Source: Hymenochaete sp. R1
Taxonomy: Eukaryota > Basidiomycota > Agaricomycetes > Hymenochaetales > Hymenochaetaceae
DNA length: 64,000 bases
Assembly: GCA_019400425.1 (NCBI GenBank)
Contig: JAFREE010000021.1
Coordinates: forward strand, 62,001 to 126,000
Direction of reading: 5' to 3'
Below the pieces are notes generated by a model. It ran no database searches, had not been told where the DNA came from, and worked only from the letters and a program-made list of their open reading frames with translations. The position numbers and the translations under genes were made by a program. Positions 24,563 through 33,910 of the stretch are shown one piece after another. Position 1 is the first letter of the stretch, and each line of letters starts with the position of its first letter.

Positions 24563-26278
24563 ATGTACCACGACCCATGCACCTTCCTTGATCTTCCTGG
24601 TGAGGTCGTGGTGGAAATCTTACGCCACTGTCGTGTTGAAGACGTTGTAAAGGTCTCGACGGTGGGTTTATATCCTCATCGGCAGTTCTAGCGTCTTCGC
24701 TGACAATTGCCGTTCCTAGACATGCAGAAAACTCAGGTCCATTTGCCTCACTAGGCCCGTCTGGTTGTCGCTCATCCAGAGGCTGGATGCTATGCAAGCA
24801 CCGAATGTCACTCATCAGTCGCCACCTAAAACCCTTCCCACGCCTGACCTCCAGACGAAAGTCGTTGAAGCCGTCCGAACATCCCATTCGTGGCGTAACC
24901 CGGGCAAGCTTAGGCTCGTTGAAAAGGCATCGTTATCCATCAGTCCAAGAGCATTCATCAATGCTGCCGAGAACGTTTCGGCTGAATTGGGGAGGATCGA
25001 CCCGCTATTATTGCCGGATGAGAAGCATGTCCTATTAGAGAACCATGGACGGCTGGAACTCTGGTCAATCGTGCCTAGGGCACGAATGTGGACAGTGGAA
25101 CCCACGCGGGAGGGAGATTGCGTTGCATTTGATTATGAGATCGTGAACAAAGGAAAATCGATGATGGTCGCTGCTCTCTTCCTGAACGTCGCGCAGGGAA
25201 GGTGAGTCAAACTGCTCCCTGCTTGACTACTCTCTCGTGCTGAGCGACTGCAAGCTTTTTTCACATATATCGATTCGACTTTGCGACATGGGAGAGCGAA
25301 CTTGTAAACGAACACGATCTTCCTTTAGTTTTCTTATTTCGGATGATGATTCGTGGTGACTTGGTCATGGTTCACTTGCCGCATAGCTTCCAAGTCATAT
25401 TGTTCAATTGGAGAACAAGTGCGACACAGGTCTTGAACTTCAGGAGCTCAGAGGTATGTTTGATATGTCTTCCATTTCAATCCTATCATCAATGGTCTCA
25501 TGTTTAACAGGGACGACGGACCAATGCGCGGGCTGCCATCGTGTCTGGAGATCATCTTATCGTCGTCATGCACCTAGGCGCTTTCACCCTTACTGCTATC
25601 CCACTTTCACTTCTTGATGGATACTGGTCGTACGATACTGACCTTCCGATGGGAAGGGATATCACATTTACCCATGCAACTGTGTCTCAACCCGACCCCC
25701 ACCCCGCCAGAAACGTTGACCTGGACTCACCAGAGCTTCCCGGACACGCACTTCGCTTACGACTGGCCGATGTTCCGAAGAATGACGCCGAGTTACCGTA
25801 TGTCCTGGGTCTACATGCATATGATCCTGCATGGCATGAGGGTGCCACAGACTCTTCATCCGCGACGGAAATCTTTGTCGCCGCTTATGATAACATCCAA
25901 AATCCGAAGGCCAAGTCACTCCTTTCGTATCGCATCCAGCTCACGCGTGCGGAGAAATCTCCACTCAGAAACCCAGTAGCTCTTACGACGGTGGAAAATG
26001 GTACCTGGCGTTTATCGCTCGTTGCACAGACCCGTGCCCCAGCGAATAAGTTGCCGTGGAACTCGCGGAGTATCTCCAACGCGGGGACGATGTTCTCTTT
26101 GCAGGACCAGCTGCAATGCTCCGCGCTGTTTTCAAACCTGGTGCAGCCCGCGAACGTTCTCCCTCTACCGGAAGGCATTCCTCGCAACGCAGATCCTCTG
26201 ACAGTCAACGTCGAGCCTACGAGCGGGCTGCTCACTGTAGGCTACGACAATATCGTAAAGGTCTTACAGCTAATGTAG
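24563..26278 (+). CDS. F-box protein with propeller-like C-terminal region, copy 2
   Basis: Four exons (24563-24661, 24720-25201, 25255-25453, 25511-26278) give 515 residues. The F-box is FLDLPGEVVVEILRHCRVED followed by STTCRKLRSICLTRPVWLSL, split by the first intron at about the same position as in copy 1. Later landmarks match copy 1: EKHVLLENHGRLELWSIVPR, a hydrophobic strand LVMVHLPHSFQVILFNW, the exon start GRRTNARAAIVSGDHLIVV, and a last repeat NSRSISNAGTMFSLQDQL. Length, domain order and many motifs agree, but overall similarity is modest, so the duplication is old. Likely an SCF substrate adaptor; target unknown. Confidence 0.85.
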
Positions 26279-26636
26279 CCTTCTGTCAAGTATTTCGTGA
26301 ACGGTGAAATGTCAAGGAAGGAGCTTTCGGTTGTGAAGATTAGACTATGCGGTGTTATTCCGAGTGCATACATTGCGTGATCTGGAACGCAAGCGGAGCT
26401 TACCTCATTTCAAACCCGCATGAAGCGCGCATCAAACACCTCAGGTCGAATCGACTAAACTCTTCACAATCACTCGGGTACAAGCAACCCAGATATAACA
26501 AAGCAATGATTCGTTAGATTCATAGCGGTTACTAGTACAGAACATAAAGCAAGAAGAGTGCGGCATACCGGGTGCATTGTCCTAAAATGACCATAGGGAA
26601 ATATGTGCTAGCTATACAGTCCTAAAGAATAATACA
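26279..26636. other. intergenic, convergent 3' ends
   Basis: Spacer of about 360 bp between convergent genes; nothing supported inside. Confidence 0.4.
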
Positions 26637-27233
26637 TCATCGGTCTGAATCCATCATACCGAAGTCGATATTTCGAAGCGCGGGCCGTTTCTTGACGGTG
26701 GAGCGGAAGGCTTGTGAGTATCGCACTTCGTCTTCTACGTCGGTATCAGAGTCAGATTCTACCCTGCATTGATGATATCGGTCATGAGGTTTTCGTGGAG
26801 GATTTGGGACGCATTCTTCGGGGTATGCGTGGAAGACGCCCATGGACGCTATAAGCTCGGACAGTTCCGCGACGCGTCGAGCGACCTCTCGCCGTTCCAC
26901 ATTCATGTCACTAACCATATGGCAGATTCGTCAATATCTACTTCTCGACAACTTTTTTTTGTTGTTGAAAACACACCGTTTTGCACCCTTCGATCGTTTA
27001 CTCAGCTTCCGTAGTAACGACCCAACGCGCGTTCGTTCCGTACTAAAGGAGCTTCGTTTCTGACTCGTCTTGCATGGTGCGTCTTTCGTAGGCGACCGTG
27101 ACCGTGGGCGCGAGTGCGCCGGGCTTGGAGAAGGACAGGACTTAGGTACACCGGAAACAGGATCGGTTTGCAGATTAAGTTGGCTGGGCATGAACAGCAC
27201 GGAGCGGAAGTTGAGGCCAAAGATTTTAGGCAT
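26637..27233 (-). CDS. small MPKIFGL-family hypothetical protein, copy 2
   Basis: Two exons, 27233-26977 and 26910-26637, give 176 residues. The N-terminus MPKIFGLNFRSVLF matches copy 1. The middle is Ser/Pro/Arg-rich and basic (SRPRSRSPTKDA, GSLLRKLSKRSKGAKR). The second exon begins with a predicted helix (VERREVARRVAELSELIASM) and ends AFRSTVKKRPALRNIDFGMM, the same terminal block as copy 1. Intron phase (2) and second-exon length (274 bp) are identical to copy 1, which supports both splice models. Function unknown. Confidence 0.75.
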
Positions 27234-27571
27234 TGTTCGCTCAGCGAGACAACGCAAACGGCACAATTGGGAAGACGAAGAGAACGGGCAATAGAGACAA
27301 CAGAAGAGAGAGAGAGAAAGGGGCCTCTGGGGAGTCTCGCGCTCGTCAGGAATTGTATTTATTGCAGAAGCAAACGAAGCGTAAGACGTCAAGCGGACGT
27401 CGGCTGGTGTGCATCCTGGTATGCGCTTGTATTCTTGTCACGGACATATTCGCTTGTCCAATGAAGAGGGTTGTGATATACAGGAAGGAGGGCGTGAACA
27501 ATATCGTTGAGTTGGGCGTGATTGCATTAATAAATCAAATCATAGAGATACATGGATTGGCCTATAGCTAT
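27234..27571. other. intergenic; FMO1 3' flank
   Basis: The part nearest FMO1 (27505-27571) is nearly identical, in inverted orientation, to the 3' flank of FMO4 (42444-42515). The rest shows no gene. Confidence 0.5.
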
Positions 27572-29834
27572 CTACGCGTTACGCGCATTCTTACCACTGA
27601 AGACTTTTGAAAGATATTGCTCAACTCCCGAAGGGCCAGTCGCAACCAATCCAATCATAGCGTCAGGACGAATGATTGCAACTGCGGGGTTCACGGTTAT
27701 CCCATAACCGCGGTATGCGTGACCTTCGATATCCTCGAAAATAAAATCGACTGATCCAGCTACGGAATCTGGAAAGGATACATCCTTAGGGTGGATGAGC
27801 GCCGTCTGGAGAGTACCTTTGGGGAATGCATCCAAGGAATCGAGTAGGCTCTGCGTAGATTCTGTTAGACCATCTGCAAAGACAAGTGCTATGTGCATGT
27901 CAGGTCTATACAAATCAAAGAGCCTCGTCGACTCCTTGAGATTAGCATCCTTCGCATAGGCGCATGAGAGAGCGGGAGCATCGGGAGCACGATCACCAGC
28001 ACGTGCGAACTGGCCTATGATACCATACGCATTCTTCTCTGACGATGCATCAGGAAATCGCTCGTCGAGTACGATGTTGCTCCATCGGTAGTTCACATCC
28101 AGCTGGAAGAGATTGCGTCCGCGGAACCATCCCGCATCCTTCGCAAATTTATCAATGTCTACTTTCGTGGATTCGGCGCGCTGAAGGAAGTCTTGAAGGC
28201 TCGCGTTGGAAGCGAACGTCTTCTGGTATAGGTCTGTCGTGAGGTTAAGCATCTCGGCGATGACAGGAAGACGTTCCTCTGAGTACGACTCGAGCAAGGT
28301 CGGGTTTGAAAGGTCCTTAAGAACGAGGGCGATCTTCCAAGCTAAATTGAACTACGGGGTTTTGCGGTCAGTTAAGTATTTTCAAAAGATGGTGAGAAGA
28401 CTTGCCGAATCTTGCACGCTTGAATTCATACCCTGTCCACCAGTCGGTGAATGAGTATGAGCGGCGTCTTAGGAGACATTAGTCTGAGCATTAGAAGGAC
28501 AAAAAAAGATGAACAAACCTCCCACAATGAAAACGCGCCCCTTCTGAAACGATGAGGCCATGCGCAGGTTCGGTCTAATTTTTTATGGCTCAGCTGGAAT
28601 GCCCTTGAACCTCCATACTTGTAGATCCTACCTCCATTCTCCATACGAGCTCATACTTAGAAGTTTTATGTCAGAGCGCGATGTGATCCGTAGAAACTCA
28701 TCCCGGGCGCCTTCCAGAGGGTTAGCTCGGAGTTTCTCATAGTCGATTTTTGAACCCGCAAAAAACATAGAGTATCGATCGGCTCCTCCCGATCCCTTTG
28801 GCATAATGACCCTTTGTGCGTAAAATGAGCATAGACAATAAATACAGAAAAATAAGACATACGCTGATGTCGTCTGATTGCCCCACGAGAAAAATCCCTG
28901 TACATATATAAATAAGTGAATAGTCCTCTTTCAGTGCCGAGGATGACTCTTACCTCTTCGCCATTCATTCCTGAAACGCTGAGATCGATAGTAAAAATTC
29001 GAGCATCGTCCCTAGTCTCGCCTTTGAATTCTAAACCCAAAGCTTTCCTTACGACGCCTTCCAAATGATTATTTAGCTTGAGAAAAAGGGAAGTATGCGA
29101 AGAGGCACCTTTTGCACCATCTGCTCCAATAACATAAGCAAAGGATGCACTGTTCACGGAGACTTGGCTGCCGTCGGTCTTTTCGATACGGACTTGAACT
29201 CCTGCATCATCTTGTTCGAGAGAGATAAGCTTGCTTCCTGTCTCAACAGTAACGCCGAATCGTTCAATGTGTTTCCGGAGAATAGCTTGGTGCAGCCATT
29301 GCCCGAGCATGGCACCTTCCGTCTATAGGGTATAAGTTACGTATGAGCTTATAATCTGTTGTGAGATGAGACATGCATACTCACTACAGGCATTGCCGGT
29401 GTGGGATCGACGCGCTCTAAGAAATCATGGGAGTGCAAGATTCGATGAGGGTCATTCGGGTCAAAGAGGTGTAACTTCGGATGGTATTGAGCATCCTTGC
29501 GAATATCGTCGATGACCCCGAGAAACTGCTCGACTTCTAAGGTACGTGGCTATCAAGAGGAACATTATCAATACCTCCCCGAATCATATCATAAAATCGT
29601 CGCGTTCCTCACCATAATACCAGCACCACGATGTGCCAGATGAAATTGGGTGTCTTTCTCGATGACTCGCACCGAGATACCATTCTTGAGCAAAGCAAGG
29701 GCTGCTGTAAGGCCAGCCGGTCCCGACCCAACCTACAGTCAATATTCAATGTAAGTTCAGGTACAGCTGACACCTGAATAAAGCAGACTGACCACGAGGA
29801 CTTGAGCAGGAGAAGAGGAGGCTTGAGAGTGCAT
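27572..29834 (-). CDS. FAD-dependent monooxygenase FMO1 (phenol hydroxylase / PHBH-type)
   Basis: Ten exons (29834-29793, 29732-29613, 29549-29385, 29322-29109, 29057-28954, 28897-28863, 28811-28632, 28574-28519, 28467-28406, 28351-27572) give 585 residues. VVGSGPAG near residue 15 is the dinucleotide-binding GxGxxG loop; YVIGADGA is the second FAD/NADPH contact (DG motif); GGDAAHTHSPTGGQG around residue 305 is the GD motif. The C-terminal third, starting at about residue 395 with NYRWSN and RAGDRAPDAP, is the thioredoxin-like domain of the class. Such enzymes hydroxylate phenolic or other aromatic rings using NAD(P)H and O2; substrate not predictable. The ninth intron uses a GC donor (GATTCG|gcaagt). 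The 3' third is nearly identical to FMO4. Confidence 0.92.
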
Positions 29835-29909
29835 GTTATGATGTATGACTCTGCAAAGTTTGTGATGCGTTGCGTTGCCAATGCTTTAAATGTTAATGTC
29901 AAGAAGCAT

Positions 29910-29917
29910 CTTTTATA
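29910..29917 (-). promoter_or_regulatory. TATA box of FMO1
   Basis: TATAAAAG on the minus strand, about 75-85 bp before the FMO1 start codon. Confidence 0.55.
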
Positions 29918-30095
29918 CGCCAGCCCGCAAAAGTGTCCGATTGCCGATCCCGTTTTCGAACGCCGTATAATTGATAATCGTGTTCGGTCGCGTTTCGGGC
30001 CAGGCTGCGGATACATACCGAACTCATACAGACAACTCGCCAAAGTACTACAATCGCACCATGATGCGGTTGGAGAAGCTTGAGAGATTGGTTTA

Positions 30096-30106
30096 TCTTA
30101 TCAGAT
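30096..30106. promoter_or_regulatory. GATA-type site upstream of FMO1
   Basis: TCTTATCAGAT, containing TGATAAG on the other strand, a consensus for fungal GATA factors. The same 11-mer lies upstream of FMO4. Confidence 0.4.
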
Positions 30107-31059
30107 TAATAAGATTTTTAAGTCACACACATGATGTGGTCGGCTTTATTATGCAAGCACACCCGTGTCCGTCGCCGTCGCAAACGATTTCTTCCCAAGG
30201 CAGTTCCTCCCCCGTGAAATCGAAGTTGTTGAATGAATTGGTGGTCGTGTGATGTACAGAAGGTCGACACGCGTCTCTCCGGCGAGCTGGGATTCCTACC
30301 TGAGAAGTGCTGGACTTTCAGTCATTCTTTGAAATAAGCTGAGATGCGATGCGATGCAAGCTTACAGTAAGAGAAGAGACTCCTGCCGAGAAGCCACGTA
30401 TAGTCGTGCCCGTTGGGTCTTCTTCCCCCTCCCCCACCCTGGTTGACAATGCAAGTTCGCGCATAAGATACGTCGGTCAAACCAAGTCACTACTGTTCTC
30501 CCGGATTCCTAGCGCGTGCACGAGGTCCTTCGACTGCGGCGGCAAGACATAAATATTGGTCATGGTCATTGGCTGGCACGATGGCGATGACTCTGGGAGT
30601 GTCGGGATAAATTTAGAGTGTGGTGTGTCGGCACCGTCGGCACCCGCCGAGTTACTTGATTACCTAATCCATTAGCTCTCTCTCTTCTTCTTCACTCTCA
30701 CTCTTCGCTGGCGTTCACTGCTAACTTCATCATCTCTTCCGCGCTCGAAGTCATCATTGCCTTCATATTCAACAAATCGTGCAACCATTATGATGCGCTA
30801 TATTTGGGGCACTACCAGTAGCAGGAGTTCGGTCTGTCGATCGTACAAGTACACATTTCGAATCCTTTACTTATCGTGCATTCAATAGCATCCTATGGTA
30901 ACCTACCCTGTATACCAATGAGAGAGGGATGTGCTATGCACATGCAAAGGAAAGCGTAAGCAATCTGGTGATAGATGATCATTCTGCCTGGGCTGGCCAG
31001 CGGGGGAGATGCATTATGCTGATGATGAACTCAGAGCTTGTCCATCATTCTTTCGCCCT

Positions 31060-31490
31060 TCAAGGCCCAATCACCGGTTGACTTACTTCTGTGCACGCTC
31101 GCGATAGAAGAGGAACTAGTGTGTGGCTCCGGATAGCAGAGGCACCGGCCGTCATTGCTGCGGCGGTTGCAAAATACATTTTCTCTTTTTTTTCTCTTTC
31201 CCGTTGCCGTATAGTCAGGAGGCGGGGAGACAACAAGATCGATCGGAGAGCCATGTTGGGTATGCTTGCCATCGCCAAGCTCGAGCCCTAGTTCACGTTC
31301 GATTACTGGGTTGCAAGCTGGAGGTGGTGGAGTTGATGAGTCAAGGCGGCGATGTTTGATTCGACTTCTGTATCATGACTTCCCTCATATTTCTGTCGTG
31401 AGCCTGAGCCCAACCCTTGTGCAGTCGCTGACATAGTACAAAGGCGAAGATAATCCATCGGACGAAGACAAGCAGGGGATGGGATGGAAG
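31060..31490 (-). pseudogene. decayed copy of the intronless family next to the monooxygenases
   Basis: Two blocks resemble the intact neighbour at 31999-33021 in the same order and strand. The first is a start-like MSATAQGLGSGSRQK near 31433-31390 (intact copy: MSTNAAGSGSSRK). The second is MYFATAAAMTAGASA near 31190-31145 (intact copy: VYMVTIAAMTADAFA). The remaining two thirds of the protein are missing or unrecognisable below 31060, and the frame between the blocks is not continuous. This looks like a truncated tandem duplicate. Confidence 0.5.
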
Positions 31491-31998
31491 AGAGTGCCTT
31501 TGATGGACGAGTTGGTATGCAGATCGGGCATGATTTATTTCTCCGCGCTGAAGATAAAGAGACGATAGGAAGTAAGAAGAACAGCCTGAGACTCAGAAGG
31601 GGTATATTGGGTTGTATTATTACCCAATTTTTACCCGATTGTATATTGCACGAACGAGTAGCAATTTCTAATAGCAAACTTGACTCGGAAAAGAGAAAAG
31701 TCAGAGATTCAGAGTTGAGCTCCGTCTCATTCTCGGACGTCATCTTCAATCATTCTGCCTTCACCTAATTGGAGCCATCATGCTCACTATCTTCAGAATC
31801 ACTGGCGCACATATCCGCCACGGCACCTTGTGCTTGTGTTGCTAGTGGGTTTGAGCCGGGATACGTTCAGCTCATTTCGGTCATCGTACAAGTTTGATGG
31901 CTTGTCAACTCTTTTATGTCAACCTACCTCTTATATCGATTGGAGAAAATGTGATATTTATGTACAAAGAAACCGGGATGCTATCTAGTGACAGGCAC
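31491..31998. other. intergenic
   Basis: Sequence between the decayed copy and the intact intronless gene. Nothing supported. Confidence 0.35.
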
Positions 31999-33021
31999 TC
32001 AATCAGCCTGCTCAAACTCCTGCCAGTGAGGAAGACCATTTACAGTGCGGATGAGTGTGACCATCGAAGCTGTTCCATTTTGAAGGTGCGTTGCGTACTT
32101 GGTGGTTCGATATAACTGTGATATTGGCTCGGGAACTGCTAGTTTGAAACCCCGTGCTTTATCCACCAGATTCCTCTTCTCATTATCAATGTGTTCGGGA
32201 AGAAATAAACTTGTGAAAACCCTAACAACCTCTGAGTGACTCTGTTTACGTGAAGATCCGAGAACTTCGTTGTACAGATAAGTGAAGGCGACCAGAGTCA
32301 AAAGTCTGAGATGGAGTTTCTTCTCAAGATCCGCTAGCGCTCTGAAGCTCGGAGCCTCAGGTGTGATACGCGTTCCTTGTTCACGATTATACTCTTGTCT
32401 AGGCTGAAGGATGCGATTTTCATTCTCCTGGTTAGTGGTCAACTTGTTCATGAGCGCGTCCAAGCATATATCGTAGTCCTGGGCATTGGCAACAAAATTG
32501 ACACTGCCTAGTTTATCGAGAGCTTTGTCATTAAACTTGATAGTTTTAAGGCCAGTATGCAATCTTTCGTCCTTGCCTCCGTCCCACATTCTGAACTTAT
32601 CCATACGTGCCTTTACGGAAGAGTCATCGATCATGCTAGCCAGCTCTGTAGCGAGTTCGACTACGTCGTTGTCCGGAGTCGGATTATTCATTTCGAGACG
32701 CACGGCTGCGAGCTGCGTCGCAAATGCATCGGCGGTCATGGCTGCGATAGTCACCATGTACACTCGATTGATCGCGTCTGTTTCTTCTTGAGGACTCAAG
32801 ATACGTGGAGGGGCCTCCACAGCGGGCTCGGGTGAAAGTTCTGCTTTCACCTGGGGAACACCGTGCAAATCCTCATGCGCTGCCTCGTCACCAGGCTCAG
32901 ATTTAATTCTTGGGTTTAAAGATGAATCTCGACGCGGACGCTTGATTTCGACATCGCCTGGGCTTCTTGAGGTTGCTTCGCGTTTCCGACTTGAACCCGA
33001 GCCTGCTGCGTTTGTTGACAT
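31999..33021 (-). CDS. unrecognised intronless protein family, copy 1
   Basis: A single open frame of 340 residues from the ATG at 33021; the start is chosen because the paralogue at 43121 begins the same way (MSTNAAGSGSSRKREATS here, MSTAPSSSSRRKREATP there). The first 70 residues are disordered and basic (VEIKRPRRD, a possible nuclear signal, plus a PRIKSEPGDE segment resembling a SUMO-site pattern). The rest is helical: VYMVTIAAMTADAFATQLAA, a central block ending LHTGLKTIKFNDKALDKLGS, and a hydrophobic helix block LADLEKKLHLRLLTLVAFTYLYNEV. No known domain recognised. It is divergent to FMO2, with about 890 bp between start codons. Confidence 0.8.
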   Translation of the reverse strand: MSTNAAGSGSSRKREATSRSPGDVEIKRPRRDSSLNPRIKSEPGDEAAHEDLHGVPQVKAELSPEPAVEAPPRILSPQEETDAINRVYMVTIAAMTADAFATQLAAVRLEMNNPTPDNDVVELATELASMIDDSSVKARMDKFRMWDGGKDERLHTGLKTIKFNDKALDKLGSVNFVANAQDYDICLDALMNKLTTNQENENRILQPRQEYNREQGTRITPEAPSFRALADLEKKLHLRLLTLVAFTYLYNEVLGSSRKQSHSEVVRVFTSLFLPEHIDNEKRNLVDKARGFKLAVPEPISQLYRTTKYATHLQNGTASMVTLIRTVNGLPHWQEFEQAD

Positions 33022-33910
33022 GGTATAAACTTTAAGGAGGGATGATGCAGATGGGAGGTAAAGTAGTGATGGGTGAGTTGCTTCGGGGGCGGGCGAGTTG
33101 TCCTTCTCTGTGCCGGTTGCGAAGAGACGGTAGTGAGAGTTGGAGGCAAAGGGAATAGGTTTTGTTTTATACCCACCTGAGGAACATTGCACGATTGGAT
33201 CCAGCGGGCCAGCGGCCTTTCCCACGGTTCAGTCGCAATGTTGAGAAGGGCTTTCTGGGGTCCCTGAAGAGAGAATTTCACAAAGTAGAGATGGGGGACG
33301 GAAAGATACGCACCATTAGTACTCTTTGCAGCAGGAAAGTCGCGGCGGATGTACGTGTACATGATGTAGAGGAAATAACTTGATAGAACCAGTACAAGTT
33401 GCACAGTCGTTCAAGTTGCTCAGTCGAGTCGGCCTTTGCCGGAAGTTCATGCGCGCGCGTCCTGCACTGGGGCCGTTTCCTCAAGTTTTCTGCACCCTCC
33501 GAGTCCAACATCTTCATCTGATGATTCAGTTCACCACCATCATCGTCAAAGTGCCGAAGCCAGTCGCACCGCAGCGTGCGCACTAGCAGGTGCGGGCATT
33601 AATATTGTTTTGGATCTCAGACGGAAGCCTGAGAGGCTGCGCGGATGTAACTGCGTGTCGTAAGCAAGATTTCGAGAGAAGCTTCAACCAGACCCTTGAT
33701 CTACTATGAGCGCTCATGTGTCCATTCATCAGTAGTCGGCGAGAATGCCGACAGGCGTCGTGGACGTCGCGCGATAAAAATAGGGACGAGGGTGTTATAA
33801 AAATGGGCGATCAAGTGAGACATGCTCCTCCAACTTGAACAGCACGTACTTTAGCTACACATCAAAGGGCTCTGCGTTTTTTTTAAACACCCACGAAATC
33901 ACTCGCCATT
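33022..33910. promoter_or_regulatory. divergent region between intronless copy 1 and FMO2
   Basis: Contains both promoters. A TATA box for FMO2 lies at 33796-33803. An open frame extending upstream of the copy 1 start (to about 33225) is not supported by the paralogue. Confidence 0.4.
33796..33803 (+). promoter_or_regulatory. TATA box of FMO2
   Basis: TATAAAAA about 110 bp before the FMO2 start codon. Confidence 0.5.

Larger units (their letters stand above)
29835..31059. other. intergenic, FMO1 promoter side
   Basis: About 1.2 kb upstream of FMO1. A TATA box lies at 29910-29917 and a GATA-type site at 30096-30106. The remaining sequence holds only short open frames. Confidence 0.4.

Noticed and set aside
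33022..33225. Upstream extension of intronless copy 1 to 33225
   Set aside because: The paralogue at 43121 starts at the equivalent of 33021, and the extra segment shows no conservation.
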